The notes: generated by a model not told the origin, from the letters alone. Counted from the stretch's first letter, positions 1-8,415 are shown. The stretch is DNA of 48,152 nt from JAGDXO01 sp964541025 (GCA_964541025.1 CAZIOW010000009.1:1-48152), one strand, 5' to 3'. Translations and numbers: made by a program.

Positions 1-153
1 CTCACAATATTCAATATTAAGAAAAACTTTTGCATAAAATTTCAAGGGATATTTGTCACAATCTATCGTAAAAATTAAATTATCAAAGGAATATAATTCT
101 TAAACCTTCCATAGACATGAAAGTGTTAAGTATTGTATTTTCCATATTCAATC

Positions 154-1083
154 ATGAGATACATAACGGTTTTGCCTGAATTTATTCCTGCGGAGGAGGT
201 AAAGGCAACAGTTTCACAAATACTTCCAGAGATGGAAATTGTGAATGAACTTTCGTTGGAAAAATATGATGCTGAGGTACTTGTTGCAACAACATTCACA
301 AAACTGTCAAGAAAAGAACTAGAAAAATTTCCTAACCTGAAATATCTGCAGATTGCCAGCACTGGATATGATAACGTTGATGTTTCATATGTGAAAGAAA
401 GGGGAATAGCCTTATGTAATATTCCTGTTGCGAACAAACAGAGTGTTGCAGAACACGTAATAGCATTTTCCCTTGTTTTCCTAAAGGATATGATGTTTCT
501 GAATAATGAATTGAAGGATGGAAACTGGCCTATGCTAACTGGTTCTAGGGACCTGGAAGGTAAGGTGTTCGGTATAGTTGGAATGGGTATGATTGGGATT
601 CAGCTTGCGAAGAGATTACTTCCATTCAATGTAACAATTCTTTACTATGACATAAGAAGAATGAAGGAAGAGGATGAGTCAAAATACGGATTGAATTATA
701 TGGAATTGGAAGATCTCATAAAAAATTCAGATATAATATCCATACACCTGCCCTTGACAGAGAAAACTAGAGGTATGTTCGGGGAAAAGGAATTCTCGAT
801 GATGAAAGATGGAGCTATATTTATAAATACTGCAAGGGGCGAAATTGTTGATATAAAAGCTCTAATCAAGGCTGTTAAAACTAAAGGAATAAAGGCAGGA
901 CTTGATGTCTTTCCAGAAGAGCCTCCAGATTTCAGTTCAGAGATATTCAAGCTGGATAATGTAATTGTATCACCACATATAGCGGGAGTTACAGTAGAAA
1001 GCCAGCAGAGATTTTTAACAGAGACAATAAGCAATGTGCTGAGGTATGCCCAGGGTCTGGATCCTTTATACAGGGTGCTTTAA
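154..1083 (+). CDS. D-isomer-specific 2-hydroxyacid dehydrogenase
   Basis: NAD-dependent enzyme of the D-lactate/phosphoglycerate dehydrogenase family, interconverting a 2-hydroxy acid and its 2-oxo acid in the cytosol. With the ATG at 154 it has 309 residues. The nucleotide-binding loop GMGMIG lies at 143-148, and Asp166 at the end of the next strand suggests NAD over NADP. The catalytic Arg (NTARGE, R228), Glu (DVFPEEP, about 255) and His (SPHIAG, H275) are all present. A TTG at 133 would add seven residues, but family N-termini fit MRYITVLPEF. An AT-rich TATA-like stretch lies at 90-101. The stop codon abuts the start of the ThDP enzyme at 1084, so the two are co-transcribed and probably share a 2-oxo acid. 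The substrate cannot be read from the sequence. Confidence 0.9.
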   Translation: MRYITVLPEFIPAEEVKATVSQILPEMEIVNELSLEKYDAEVLVATTFTKLSRKELEKFPNLKYLQIASTGYDNVDVSYVKERGIALCNIPVANKQSVAEHVIAFSLVFLKDMMFLNNELKDGNWPMLTGSRDLEGKVFGIVGMGMIGIQLAKRLLPFNVTILYYDIRRMKEEDESKYGLNYMELEDLIKNSDIISIHLPLTEKTRGMFGEKEFSMMKDGAIFINTARGEIVDIKALIKAVKTKGIKAGLDVFPEEPPDFSSEIFKLDNVIVSPHIAGVTVESQQRFLTETISNVLRYAQGLDPLYRVL

Positions 1084-2625
1084 ATGAAAGGGTATGATGC
1101 TTTCTCAGAAACTCTGAGAAACCTCAAACTTCTTCCCATTTTTGGAAATCCAGGAACAACTGAACTCAGTGCGCTAAGGCATGTGGACGATTACATTCTG
1201 ACACTCTTTGACGGTATTTCGGTAGGTATGGCAGACGGTTTCTCACAGTTCAACGGTATCCCTTCAATTGTGAACCTTCATTCAGTTCCCGGTCTGGGAA
1301 ATTCAATGAGCTTTATCTACACAGCTAAAATGAACAGGTCTCCTTTAATAATCACTGCAGGTCAGCAGGATCAGAGGCACCTATTAATGGAACCTCTCCT
1401 CTCAGGGAATCTATTGTCTTTCATAGGTGAAAATGTGAAATTCAAGTATGAGCTTAACAGAGCCGAGGAAATCCCTTCAGCAATCAGAAAGGCGAAGATG
1501 ATGGCAATGACACCTCCCCTGGGTCCAGTATTCCTTTCAATACCAATGAATCTTATGGATGATGAAATTAATTATGAAAAGCAGGAAGATGTCTCAGTAA
1601 ATTATAACATAGATAATGATGAAATTCTCGAATATGTATCCGAAGTAATAAACAGTGCAAAGAATCCTGCCCTTGTCTTCGGGTGGGAAGTAGATCTATT
1701 CAATGCTTTCAGCGAAGCTGAGGAACTTGCAGACAAAATAGGCTGTGCAGTTTATTCAGAGCCACTCGGCCACAGGGCACCGTTCCTTTCATCGAACAAA
1801 TATTTTGCAGGTGATCTTATGCCAGGAAGCACTCTAATAAATCTGAAGCTCCTACAGAATGATGTTGTAATTTTCCTGGGCGGGGATATAACACTTTATC
1901 CATACCTTCCATCACCTGTTCTTAGAGGAAAAAAAATTATATTCCTTGGCATGAATATTCAGCCTAAATTCGGTGAATTCTACAATGTGAATGTTAAAAT
2001 TTTCATGAAAAAGCTCAAAGAAAAGGTCAAGAAAAAATGCAACTTTACGAAACCTCTGGATTTGGGAATGACTACAAAAATAGCGAATGAAAGGAGCAGT
2101 ATGGGAATAAATTATGTATTCAGTAAAATCAAGAGGGAATTTTCAGGCTACACCGTTGTTGACGAGGCAGTTTCTTCCTCCTACGTCCTTAGAAATTTCA
2201 TGGGGTATTCGCACAATGCTTATTTCACAGCTAAGAGCGGTCAGCTTGGCTGGGCACTTCCAGCAGCAGCAGGAATAGCAATGAAGAATAATAAAACACT
2301 TGCAATACTTGGGGACGGTGCCCTAATGTATTCATTGCAAGCGCTGTGGACGCTGAGGAAATATAAAATACCATTGAAAATAATAGTTTTGAGGAATGGA
2401 GGATACGTTATCCTGAAAAGTTATGCGGCAAGCTATTATCCTGACATGGAGTATAAGGAATTTCTGAACTTTGATCTTGATGTAGAGAAAATATCATCTT
2501 CCTTCGGCATAGAGACAATGGTTGCTGGAAACGATATGAATGAACTGAAATGGCTGTCTGAGGGTGAGAATCCAAAGCTTTTAGTGGTTGATGTAGACAG
2601 ATCAGTCCCTAAGCTTTTCCTTTAA
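1084..2625 (+). CDS. ThDP-dependent decarboxylase of the benzoylformate decarboxylase family
   Basis: This 513-residue protein aligns end to end with benzoylformate decarboxylase-type enzymes, which cleave 2-oxo acids to aldehyde and CO2. The N-terminal FGNPGTTEL block (20-28), NLHSVPG (His66) and the cofactor motif GDG (Asp411) followed 27 residues later by Asn438 (RNGGY) are all present, so ThDP/Mg binding looks intact. Two active-site positions differ from the Pseudomonas enzyme as I remember it. The Glu that activates ThDP is Asp43, in the LFDGISVGMADG stretch. The region that carries the second catalytic His reads LYPYLPS, with no His. It starts immediately after the hydroxyacid dehydrogenase stop, and its own stop is nested with that of the convergent aldehyde oxidoreductase. 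It may be a decarboxylase of other specificity or a carboligase. The family call is firm; the reaction is not. Confidence 0.85.
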   Translation: MKGYDAFSETLRNLKLLPIFGNPGTTELSALRHVDDYILTLFDGISVGMADGFSQFNGIPSIVNLHSVPGLGNSMSFIYTAKMNRSPLIITAGQQDQRHLLMEPLLSGNLLSFIGENVKFKYELNRAEEIPSAIRKAKMMAMTPPLGPVFLSIPMNLMDDEINYEKQEDVSVNYNIDNDEILEYVSEVINSAKNPALVFGWEVDLFNAFSEAEELADKIGCAVYSEPLGHRAPFLSSNKYFAGDLMPGSTLINLKLLQNDVVIFLGGDITLYPYLPSPVLRGKKIIFLGMNIQPKFGEFYNVNVKIFMKKLKEKVKKKCNFTKPLDLGMTTKIANERSSMGINYVFSKIKREFSGYTVVDEAVSSSYVLRNFMGYSHNAYFTAKSGQLGWALPAAAGIAMKNNKTLAILGDGALMYSLQALWTLRKYKIPLKIIVLRNGGYVILKSYAASYYPDMEYKEFLNFDLDVEKISSSFGIETMVAGNDMNELKWLSEGENPKLLVVDVDRSVPKLFL

Positions 2626-4367
2626 GCTTTCCATTTTCTAATTTCGTAATATTTTTTCAAAGCATTCTTCAATTCCCCGTCATCTGTTGCGCTCTCCCCA
2701 GGTTCCCCTTCAATTCCCTTCCTAACAATTCTAGGAAGATAATCGTCTTCATTTTTCATTCCGAGTTTAATGTTTATTTCTCTCTTCAGATCAATTATTC
2801 TTTCTCCTATTGAAATGAACTTCTCATAATTGTAGCTGAAGCCAGTTGCATAGTTAAGTGCATCAATGAGCGATTGTGTATCCACCTTTGCATAGCTGCA
2901 TATTATTGCAGAATTCTGGATCTGCCTGTAATTCTGAGTGCTTATGAGTGTCCTTACCCTCTGATCATCATCAATTGTCCATCTGTCTCCGCTCTTGATC
3001 CCGAGATTTTCATTCTCCATCCCCATGTCCACCTCGTACATCTCTGCCTGAAGATGGTCAGCCCCCCTGGAAGATGTTGCATACCCTAAGCCCTGGAGTT
3101 TAAATGCCCTCGGGTCATGCATAGGTATTTCCATTTTCTTAACTGTTGCAATCATATCCCTGGGAATATTATTGGAAAGAGCAAATCTTTCAAGGCCATC
3201 TTTGAGTTCATTTCCAATACCCCGAGAATGTGCTATATCCTCTATCATCCTCGATATACCTGAAAAATTGTTTTCGTAATAAGTCTTCAAAGATTCATCA
3301 TTTATCAAACCTTCTTTCAGAAAATAATTCAGTCCTGAAATCAGAACTCCAGTGCTTATGGTATCCATTCCTGCATCATTTATGAGGTGATTCCATTCTA
3401 TTATTCTGTCAAAGTTCTTATTTCCAAGAAGAGGTCCAAAGGCAGCAACAGTCTCGTATTCAGGCCCATCCACTGTTATGCTGCCATACTGTACTGTTCT
3501 TCCACAGCCTATCACACAGTTGGCACAGTGATAGCTAGTAACTCTATAGAGCTCTTTAAATCTCGAACCAGAAAGTTCATCATAATCAAAATTATGGTCC
3601 GTGAAATAGTTTGCAGGCACATCCCCTAGACCAGGCCCAGCATCCATCCATATCATGCTCCCGTATTCCTTCAATCCCTGTGTCAACGGAGAATTTAGAA
3701 GGTACCTTGAGGCCTCTCCAGATAGCTTAAGGTAATCACTCCTCCTTTCCAATGGAACTTGCTTGGATCCGACAACTGCAATAGCTTTGAGTTTTTTTGA
3801 TCCCATAACAGCACCTAGGCCATTTCTTCCAGCAGCCCTGCCTTCGTCATTCATTATTGCCGAAAACAGTACTTTATTCTCTCCTGCTATTCCAATAGCC
3901 ATTACCTTGAATTTCTTTTCTTTCCTGATCTTTTCCTGGGTTTCATAAAAGTTTCTTCCCCAAAGGTCATCTCTCTTCTCTACTTTCACTGATTCATCTA
4001 TCTTTACTATGGAGTATGAATCAGCAGAACCATTTATGATTATACCGTCATACCCAGCCCTTTTGAGCTCATTTCCAAAGAATCCTCCAGAATTTGCCTC
4101 TCCAAATAAACCTGTTAGAGGCGATCTTGAAACTACCTCGTGCCTCCCTGTATTTGGGTAAGGTGTTCCTGTCAAAGGCCCTGCCATTATTATGAGGGGG
4201 TTATCTGGAGAAAAAGGATCAACATATTTTCCAATCTTATTGAAAAGATACGCTGAAACTCCAATCCCTCCGATGTAATCTTCCCAGATCTCTGTCGGGA
4301 GTTCCTCTGTCCAGATATCATTATTTGTAAGGTTAATCCTGAGTATCTTGTTCCAGTTGCCCTGCAT
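2622..4367 (-). CDS. aor: Aldehyde:ferredoxin oxidoreductase (tungsten AOR family)
   Basis: A 581-residue protein of normal AOR length. Enzymes of this family oxidise aldehydes to carboxylic acids with a tungsto-bispterin cofactor and pass electrons to ferredoxin. The 4Fe-4S cluster ligands are visible as C281-x2-C284-x3-C288 (YHCANCVIGCGR) and a C-terminal Cys490 (AIICSYAK). The N-terminal blocks for pterin binding (GGIGVSAY, NTGRHE, GRAAGRNGLGAVMG) and the internal DAGMDTISTG motif are intact. It converges on the decarboxylase gene with a 4-base overlap and diverges from the acyl-CoA ligase. No ferredoxin gene is nearby. The context suggests it oxidises the aldehyde released by the decarboxylase. 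A glyceraldehyde or other sugar-aldehyde specificity cannot be excluded. Confidence 0.93.
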   Translation of the reverse strand: MQGNWNKILRINLTNNDIWTEELPTEIWEDYIGGIGVSAYLFNKIGKYVDPFSPDNPLIIMAGPLTGTPYPNTGRHEVVSRSPLTGLFGEANSGGFFGNELKRAGYDGIIINGSADSYSIVKIDESVKVEKRDDLWGRNFYETQEKIRKEKKFKVMAIGIAGENKVLFSAIMNDEGRAAGRNGLGAVMGSKKLKAIAVVGSKQVPLERRSDYLKLSGEASRYLLNSPLTQGLKEYGSMIWMDAGPGLGDVPANYFTDHNFDYDELSGSRFKELYRVTSYHCANCVIGCGRTVQYGSITVDGPEYETVAAFGPLLGNKNFDRIIEWNHLINDAGMDTISTGVLISGLNYFLKEGLINDESLKTYYENNFSGISRMIEDIAHSRGIGNELKDGLERFALSNNIPRDMIATVKKMEIPMHDPRAFKLQGLGYATSSRGADHLQAEMYEVDMGMENENLGIKSGDRWTIDDDQRVRTLISTQNYRQIQNSAIICSYAKVDTQSLIDALNYATGFSYNYEKFISIGERIIDLKREINIKLGMKNEDDYLPRIVRKGIEGEPGESATDDGELKNALKKYYEIRKWKA

Positions 4368-4387
4368 ATATTAGTAAATAATAATTC

Positions 4388-4398
4388 AAATATAAATT
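4388..4398 (-). promoter_or_regulatory. TATA box of the AOR gene
   Basis: On the minus strand this AT-rich element (AATTTATATTT) is centred about 26 bases upstream of the AOR ATG, matching the archaeal TATA-to-start spacing for a leaderless mRNA. The heptamer TTAACCC occurs twice in direct orientation just beside it (plus-strand 4397-4403 and 4415-4421). Confidence 0.5.
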
Positions 4399-4461
4399 AA
4401 CCCTTGAGCTGAACTTAACCCATTTAAATATTTTCATAAAATACAAAGAAATAATGAAAAT

Positions 4462-4478
4462 TTTCCACCAAGTGGAAA
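4462..4478. promoter_or_regulatory. 17-bp inverted repeat, candidate activator or operator site
   Basis: TTTCCAC-CAA-GTGGAAA has perfect 7-base arms around a 3-base centre. It ends 2 bases before the TATA box of the acyl-CoA ligase gene and lies in the divergent AOR/ligase intergenic region. This is where archaeal dimeric regulators often contact BRE/TATA-proximal DNA. The regulator is unknown. Confidence 0.45.
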
Positions 4479-4480
4479 TG

Positions 4481-4490
4481 TTAATATATT
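4481..4490 (+). promoter_or_regulatory. TATA box of the acyl-CoA ligase gene
   Basis: TTAATATATT is centred 26 bases before the ATG at 4511, the typical archaeal distance to the transcription start. It argues for a leaderless transcript and against the in-frame upstream ATG at 4454, which would lie outside the mRNA. Confidence 0.6.
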
Positions 4491-4510
4491 GCTATTCACA
4501 TTCTAATTCT

Positions 4511-6115
4511 ATGCCTGAAAAAAATAGTTTTAATCTGAACCTGAGAAACCTTTTCATAAATACGGCAAAAAATTTTTCTGACACGGAAATCGTTTACAGA
4601 AACAAAAGAAGAATTACTTATTCAAAATTCTTCCAGAGGGTTAACGGCCTTGCCGCTGGATTGAAAAGCATCGGAGTCAAGGAAGGGGATACTGTAGCAG
4701 TGATAGACTGGGACACCGATAAATACATGGAAGCATACTATGCTGTCCCTATGATGGGTTCTGTACTTCATACAGTGAATATAAGGTATCCGCCAGAACT
4801 CATTTACTACTCCATGAATCACGCAGAAGATAAGTATGTTATAGTAAGGGACGAATTCATTCCCATTCTTGAAAAGAATAAGCAGATGTTTGATTTTATA
4901 AAAGGGTGGGTGGTATATAATGATGATAATGGTACAGTATCAACAGCACTGACCCCGAATTACCATTATGAAGATATAGTTAAGAATGAAAAATATGAAT
5001 TTCCAGACTTGGATGAAAACACCACTGCAACAATATTTTACACTTCCGGTACAACAGGTTTCCCTAAGGGCGTGACTTTTACACAGAGAAACCTTGTAAT
5101 GCATACCCTTGCACTTGCTAATGGAGTGCAATTCGCCCCAATAAATGTTGGAAGATCTGATAATTTCATGATTCTTGTCCCCATGTTCCACGTTCATTCC
5201 TGGGGTATCCCATACATGGGTTTACTGAATGGGAACAAATATGTGCTTCCGGGACGGTATGAGGTAGGTACAATACTTGAATTACTTAAAAATGAGAAAA
5301 TTAAATTTTCAGCAATGGTCCCTTCTATACTATACATGGTGCTATCAGCACCAAACCTTGAAGAATACAGAGAATATATGAAAGGGTGGAGAGTAATTAT
5401 AGGGGGCGCAGCTCTGCCGAAAGGTCTGGCCATGAAGGCAAGATCGCTGGGTATTACCACGATAGGAGCATATGGTCTCTCTGAAACAGCCCCTCTATTA
5501 ACGATTGCCATGTACAACGATTCAGTAAGCAAGGCAGACGATGAAACAAAGCTCAATTTTTCCATAACGACGGGAATCCCGGTTCCGATGGTAAATTTAA
5601 AAGTTGTGGACCAGAATATGGCAGAGGTACCGCCGGATGCAAAGACAGTTGGAGAAATTGTGGTCAGGTCCCCATGGCTTACTAAGGGCTATTTCAAGGA
5701 CCCTCAGAAGACGGAGGAACTGTGGAAGGGAGGGTGGCTCCATACAGGAGACTTAGCAGTCATTCATCCAAATGGTTACATATCGATAGTGGACAGGGAG
5801 AAGGATGCAGTAAAGAGCGGAGGAGAATTCATACCATCACTCGTCCTCGAGAATGCACTGAGTGAGATGAAAGGTGTTGGCGAAGTTGCAGTCATAGGAA
5901 AACCCCACGAGAAATGGGGAGAGAGACCGGTGGCATTCATTGTGAAGAGTGAACCAATTAAGGAAAATGATGTATACGAGCATCTTAACAAATATGTGGA
6001 TGTAGGGAGGATACAGAAATGGTGGGTTCCAGATGAAATATATTTCATAGATTCTATGCCGAAAACAAGCACAGGAAAATCAGATAAAAAGGAATTGAGA
6101 AAGATGCTGAAATAA
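4511..6115 (+). CDS. Acyl-CoA synthetase (AMP-forming fatty-acid/carboxylate CoA ligase)
   Basis: ANL-superfamily enzyme that activates a carboxylic acid through an acyl-adenylate to acyl-CoA. The P-loop TSGTTGFPKG (about 178-187), the PMFHVHSWG block, YGLSETAP (A5), GWLHTGDLAVI (A7), the hinge region VDREKD and the C-terminal KTSTGKSDKKEL with the catalytic Lys are all present. The length of 534 residues is usual for medium-chain ligases. The start at 4511 is chosen because a TATA box sits 26 bases upstream and the family begins near NLNLRNLF. The gene is divergent from AOR across 143 bases. The neighbours suggest it traps the acid made by AOR as a CoA ester. Chain length is unknown, and DmdB-like methylmercaptopropionate activation is an alternative. 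Confidence 0.92.
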   Translation: MPEKNSFNLNLRNLFINTAKNFSDTEIVYRNKRRITYSKFFQRVNGLAAGLKSIGVKEGDTVAVIDWDTDKYMEAYYAVPMMGSVLHTVNIRYPPELIYYSMNHAEDKYVIVRDEFIPILEKNKQMFDFIKGWVVYNDDNGTVSTALTPNYHYEDIVKNEKYEFPDLDENTTATIFYTSGTTGFPKGVTFTQRNLVMHTLALANGVQFAPINVGRSDNFMILVPMFHVHSWGIPYMGLLNGNKYVLPGRYEVGTILELLKNEKIKFSAMVPSILYMVLSAPNLEEYREYMKGWRVIIGGAALPKGLAMKARSLGITTIGAYGLSETAPLLTIAMYNDSVSKADDETKLNFSITTGIPVPMVNLKVVDQNMAEVPPDAKTVGEIVVRSPWLTKGYFKDPQKTEELWKGGWLHTGDLAVIHPNGYISIVDREKDAVKSGGEFIPSLVLENALSEMKGVGEVAVIGKPHEKWGERPVAFIVKSEPIKENDVYEHLNKYVDVGRIQKWWVPDEIYFIDSMPKTSTGKSDKKELRKMLK

Positions 6116-6121
6116 CCAAAA

Positions 6122-6150
6122 TTATTTTTTATATTTTCTTTAATTTTTGA
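6122..6150 (+). terminator. T-rich transcription terminator
   Basis: Several T-tracts (six T at 6125-6130, followed by further T runs) begin six bases after the ligase stop codon. Archaeal RNA polymerase terminates at such U-tracts. I see no strong hairpin. Confidence 0.4.
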
Positions 6151-6212
6151 AAAAAACAAGGGATATTTAATGAAGAACTAATTTGTAGCTAACAAAGGAA
6201 AGAGGTAGAATT

Positions 6213-7427
6213 ATGACTTCCCATACTATAATAATAGGTGACTCAAGACACATGGATGAAGTTGAATCTGAATCGGTAGACCTGGTTTTGACTTCACCTC
6301 CATACTGGAACATAAAAAATTACGGCACGAAGCAGCAGATAGGCTACGGTCAGGCATTAGAGGAATACTTAAAGGATATGGAAAGTGTCTGGAAGGAATG
6401 CTATAGGATTTTGAAACCTGGAACAAAGCTATGTATAAATGTAGGAGACCAGTTTTTGAGAACAAAAATATATGGAAAATACAAGGTGATACCACTTCAC
6501 GCATATTTTATCTCTCAATGTGAAAGAATGGGCTTTGATTACATGGGTTCAATAATATGGCAGAAGAAAACTACGATGCAAACAAGTGGCGGTGCCAATG
6601 TAATGGGATCATATCCATATCCTCCAAATGGTGTGGTGGAGATAGACTATGAATTTATAATCATAATGAAGAAACCTGGAAAGAGACAAGATATAACAGC
6701 AGAAAGAAGGAAATTGTCAAAGTTATCAAAGGAAGAGTGGAAGAAATATTTTTCAGGTCACTGGATATTCAGGGGAGAAAGACAGAAGGAACACCAGGCA
6801 ATGTTTCCAGAAGAGCTTCCGAATAGGTTGATAAGGATGTTTAGCCTTAAGGGTGACACAGTGCTGGATCCATTTTTGGGAAGCGGTACAACAACGAAGG
6901 TCGCTAAGGAACTTGGTAGGAATTCTATAGGATATGAAATAAACGAAAATTTCATTGAAACAATCAAGGATAAAGTGGGTTATTCAGATGATAATTATTT
7001 CAAAATAATTAGAAGGGAAACAAAGGGAAATTTTTCGAAGCCAGGGAGAAGTAATATAATTGAAAATTCAAATCCACAGAAATACATCAATAAGGAATAT
7101 GACAACAATCTGTACCGGGTTAAAGAGGTAATATCTCCGGATAAAATAAGAATAGATGATGGGGCTGAGGTAGGATTCATTGGAGTAAAGGTTTTGGCTG
7201 AAAAATATGACCAAGTATTGGAATATCTGGAGAATTTTGTTAAGGGAAAGACTATTTTTCTCAAATTTGATCCTAGCTTTAAGGGAGAAGGTTACAAGAA
7301 GGAAGCATATGTATACCTTAAAAATAAGATTTTCATAAACAAGGAACTTATAAGAAAAGGGTTCGCTGAAGTTGCCGACTACGAATTTTCAATGAAGAAA
7401 CTTTTTCTTAAAATTGAGAAGAAATGA
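6213..7427 (+). CDS. DNA methyltransferase (N4/N6, beta-type order) fused to an SNase-like domain
   Basis: A 404-residue protein with two parts. Residues 1-255 form a site-specific DNA methyltransferase. Catalytic motif IV TSPPYW (27-32) precedes the SAM motif I DPFLGSGTT (219-227), which is the beta-class order, and SPPY is typical of N4-cytosine enzymes. Residues about 299-391 resemble a staphylococcal nuclease fold: YRVKEVISPDKIRIDDG, GFIGVKV, EAYVYLKNK and INKELIRKGFAEV follow the SNase pattern in order. The usual catalytic Arg positions appear to be Gly and Lys, so this domain may bind nucleic acid rather than cut it. An SD-like AGAGGT lies upstream of the ATG. No restriction endonuclease gene flanks it, so it is an orphan or housekeeping methylase. 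The recognition sequence is unknown. Confidence 0.9.
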   Translation: MTSHTIIIGDSRHMDEVESESVDLVLTSPPYWNIKNYGTKQQIGYGQALEEYLKDMESVWKECYRILKPGTKLCINVGDQFLRTKIYGKYKVIPLHAYFISQCERMGFDYMGSIIWQKKTTMQTSGGANVMGSYPYPPNGVVEIDYEFIIIMKKPGKRQDITAERRKLSKLSKEEWKKYFSGHWIFRGERQKEHQAMFPEELPNRLIRMFSLKGDTVLDPFLGSGTTTKVAKELGRNSIGYEINENFIETIKDKVGYSDDNYFKIIRRETKGNFSKPGRSNIIENSNPQKYINKEYDNNLYRVKEVISPDKIRIDDGAEVGFIGVKVLAEKYDQVLEYLENFVKGKTIFLKFDPSFKGEGYKKEAYVYLKNKIFINKELIRKGFAEVADYEFSMKKLFLKIEKK

Positions 7428-7551
7428 CACCATTTTTGAAATCAAGTAATACGGAATGCATATAATCATGAAACAATGAGAATCAATAACATCAAACGAA
7501 AAATCTTTCTTGGGAAAATGTACTGATTTGTAATATTTACTGTAAAAAAAA

Positions 7552-7560
7552 GTTTATATA
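7552..7560 (+). promoter_or_regulatory. TATA box of the methionine-synthesis operon
   Basis: TTTATATAA lies about 30 bases before the ATG at 7588 in the 160-base gap after the methyltransferase gene, so the transcript should be leaderless or have a leader of only a few bases. I see no gene or convincing RNA in the rest of this gap. Confidence 0.55.
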
Positions 7561-7587
7561 ACTATAAAAGAATGTAAAAATTTGCAA

Positions 7588-8415
7588 ATGGGTTCACGTA
7601 AAAATTTGATGAATATAAGATTCGTAAAATCTGTGGAAATATTGCCATCAAGGAAGGCTGGAATAGAGGAACTTCTGAAAGCGAGAGATAATCTAGTTGA
7701 TTCAGTCGACGCAATGACATCCCCCAATAACCCGAGGGGTTATCCAGGAATTGATCCTATTATGGCATTATGGCTTGTAACCAGAGATTCAGATGTAATC
7801 GCAGTCCCCCATCTAACTCCTAGGGATAATAACAGGCTTGCACTTTATTCTAAGGTGGTCACGGCCGCTAAGTTCAATATAAATCATTTTTTCATTATAG
7901 GTGGCGATACAATAGATTCAAGAGTTAACTCTAAACCTGTAATGGAGATGGATGTCCTGTCCACAATAGAAGAAATAGCAAATCAATCCATCGCAAAGAA
8001 TTTTCTAAGGGAATACAATGAAAACATCGTTGTAGGTGCCATAATGAACCCGCATCGTATTCAGGAAAGTGAAATCGCCGGCTCAAAGTATGAAAAGGGT
8101 GCAAAGTTTTTCATCACGCATTCAATTTTTGATCCCGAAATTCTAAAACAGGAATGGATTGCTAAGAGAAAATTCAAGCTTCTTGCAGGCTTTATTCCAA
8201 TATTAAAGAAATCACAGCTTGATGTAACCGAATCTCTTGATATGAGAATTCCAAAAAATATGCGGGATAAAATTTTAAATTCCACAGATCTTGAGGAATT
8301 TTTCATAAATTATATATCTGATTCAATTGACGATCTGAGAGGATATATTGATGGCATCCATCTTATGCCCTTGGGAAGGAACCATTTTGCAAAGAAATTA
8401 ATGGAGGTTTTGTAA
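7588..8415 (+). CDS. Methylenetetrahydrofolate reductase-like (MetF family) protein
   Basis: A 275-residue TIM-barrel protein of the MetF superfamily, which reduces a methylene-pterin to methyl-pterin as methyl donor for methionine. Hallmarks are SVDAMTSPNNPRG near the N-terminus, VPHLTPRDNNR (the family's H-t-R-D-x-N block) and the following NINHFFIIGGDT, corresponding to the nucleotide-contacting ltGD loop. It is shorter and more divergent than bacterial MetF, so the pterin carrier (folate or an archaeal pterin) is open. TTG at 7582 and ATG at 7609 are alternative starts; 7588 best fits the TATA spacing. Its stop overlaps the next ATG, making it the first gene of a three-gene operon with two MetE-related genes. 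Confidence 0.8.
   Translation: MGSRKNLMNIRFVKSVEILPSRKAGIEELLKARDNLVDSVDAMTSPNNPRGYPGIDPIMALWLVTRDSDVIAVPHLTPRDNNRLALYSKVVTAAKFNINHFFIIGGDTIDSRVNSKPVMEMDVLSTIEEIANQSIAKNFLREYNENIVVGAIMNPHRIQESEIAGSKYEKGAKFFITHSIFDPEILKQEWIAKRKFKLLAGFIPILKKSQLDVTESLDMRIPKNMRDKILNSTDLEEFFINYISDSIDDLRGYIDGIHLMPLGRNHFAKKLMEVL

Noticed and set aside
126..437. 103-residue minus-strand ORF antisense to the hydroxyacid dehydrogenase
   Set aside because: It lies over a clear family protein, is low-complexity Ser/Phe-rich and has no recognisable motif.
4454..4510. Upstream ATG for the acyl-CoA ligase (19 extra residues)
   Set aside because: The extension lies across the inverted repeat and TATA box and is not typical of the family N-terminus.
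7470..7535. Possible C/D-box RNA in the gap before the MetF-like gene (AATGAGA ... CTGA)
   Set aside because: The C box does not match RUGAUGA, no C'/D' pair or terminal stem is visible, so it is not supported.
7580..7589. ATTTGCAAAT palindrome at the MetF-like start, sharing TTTGCAAA with the site at 30139-30148
   Set aside because: By rough base composition one or two TTTGCAAA are expected in the window by chance, and this copy lies across the start codon.
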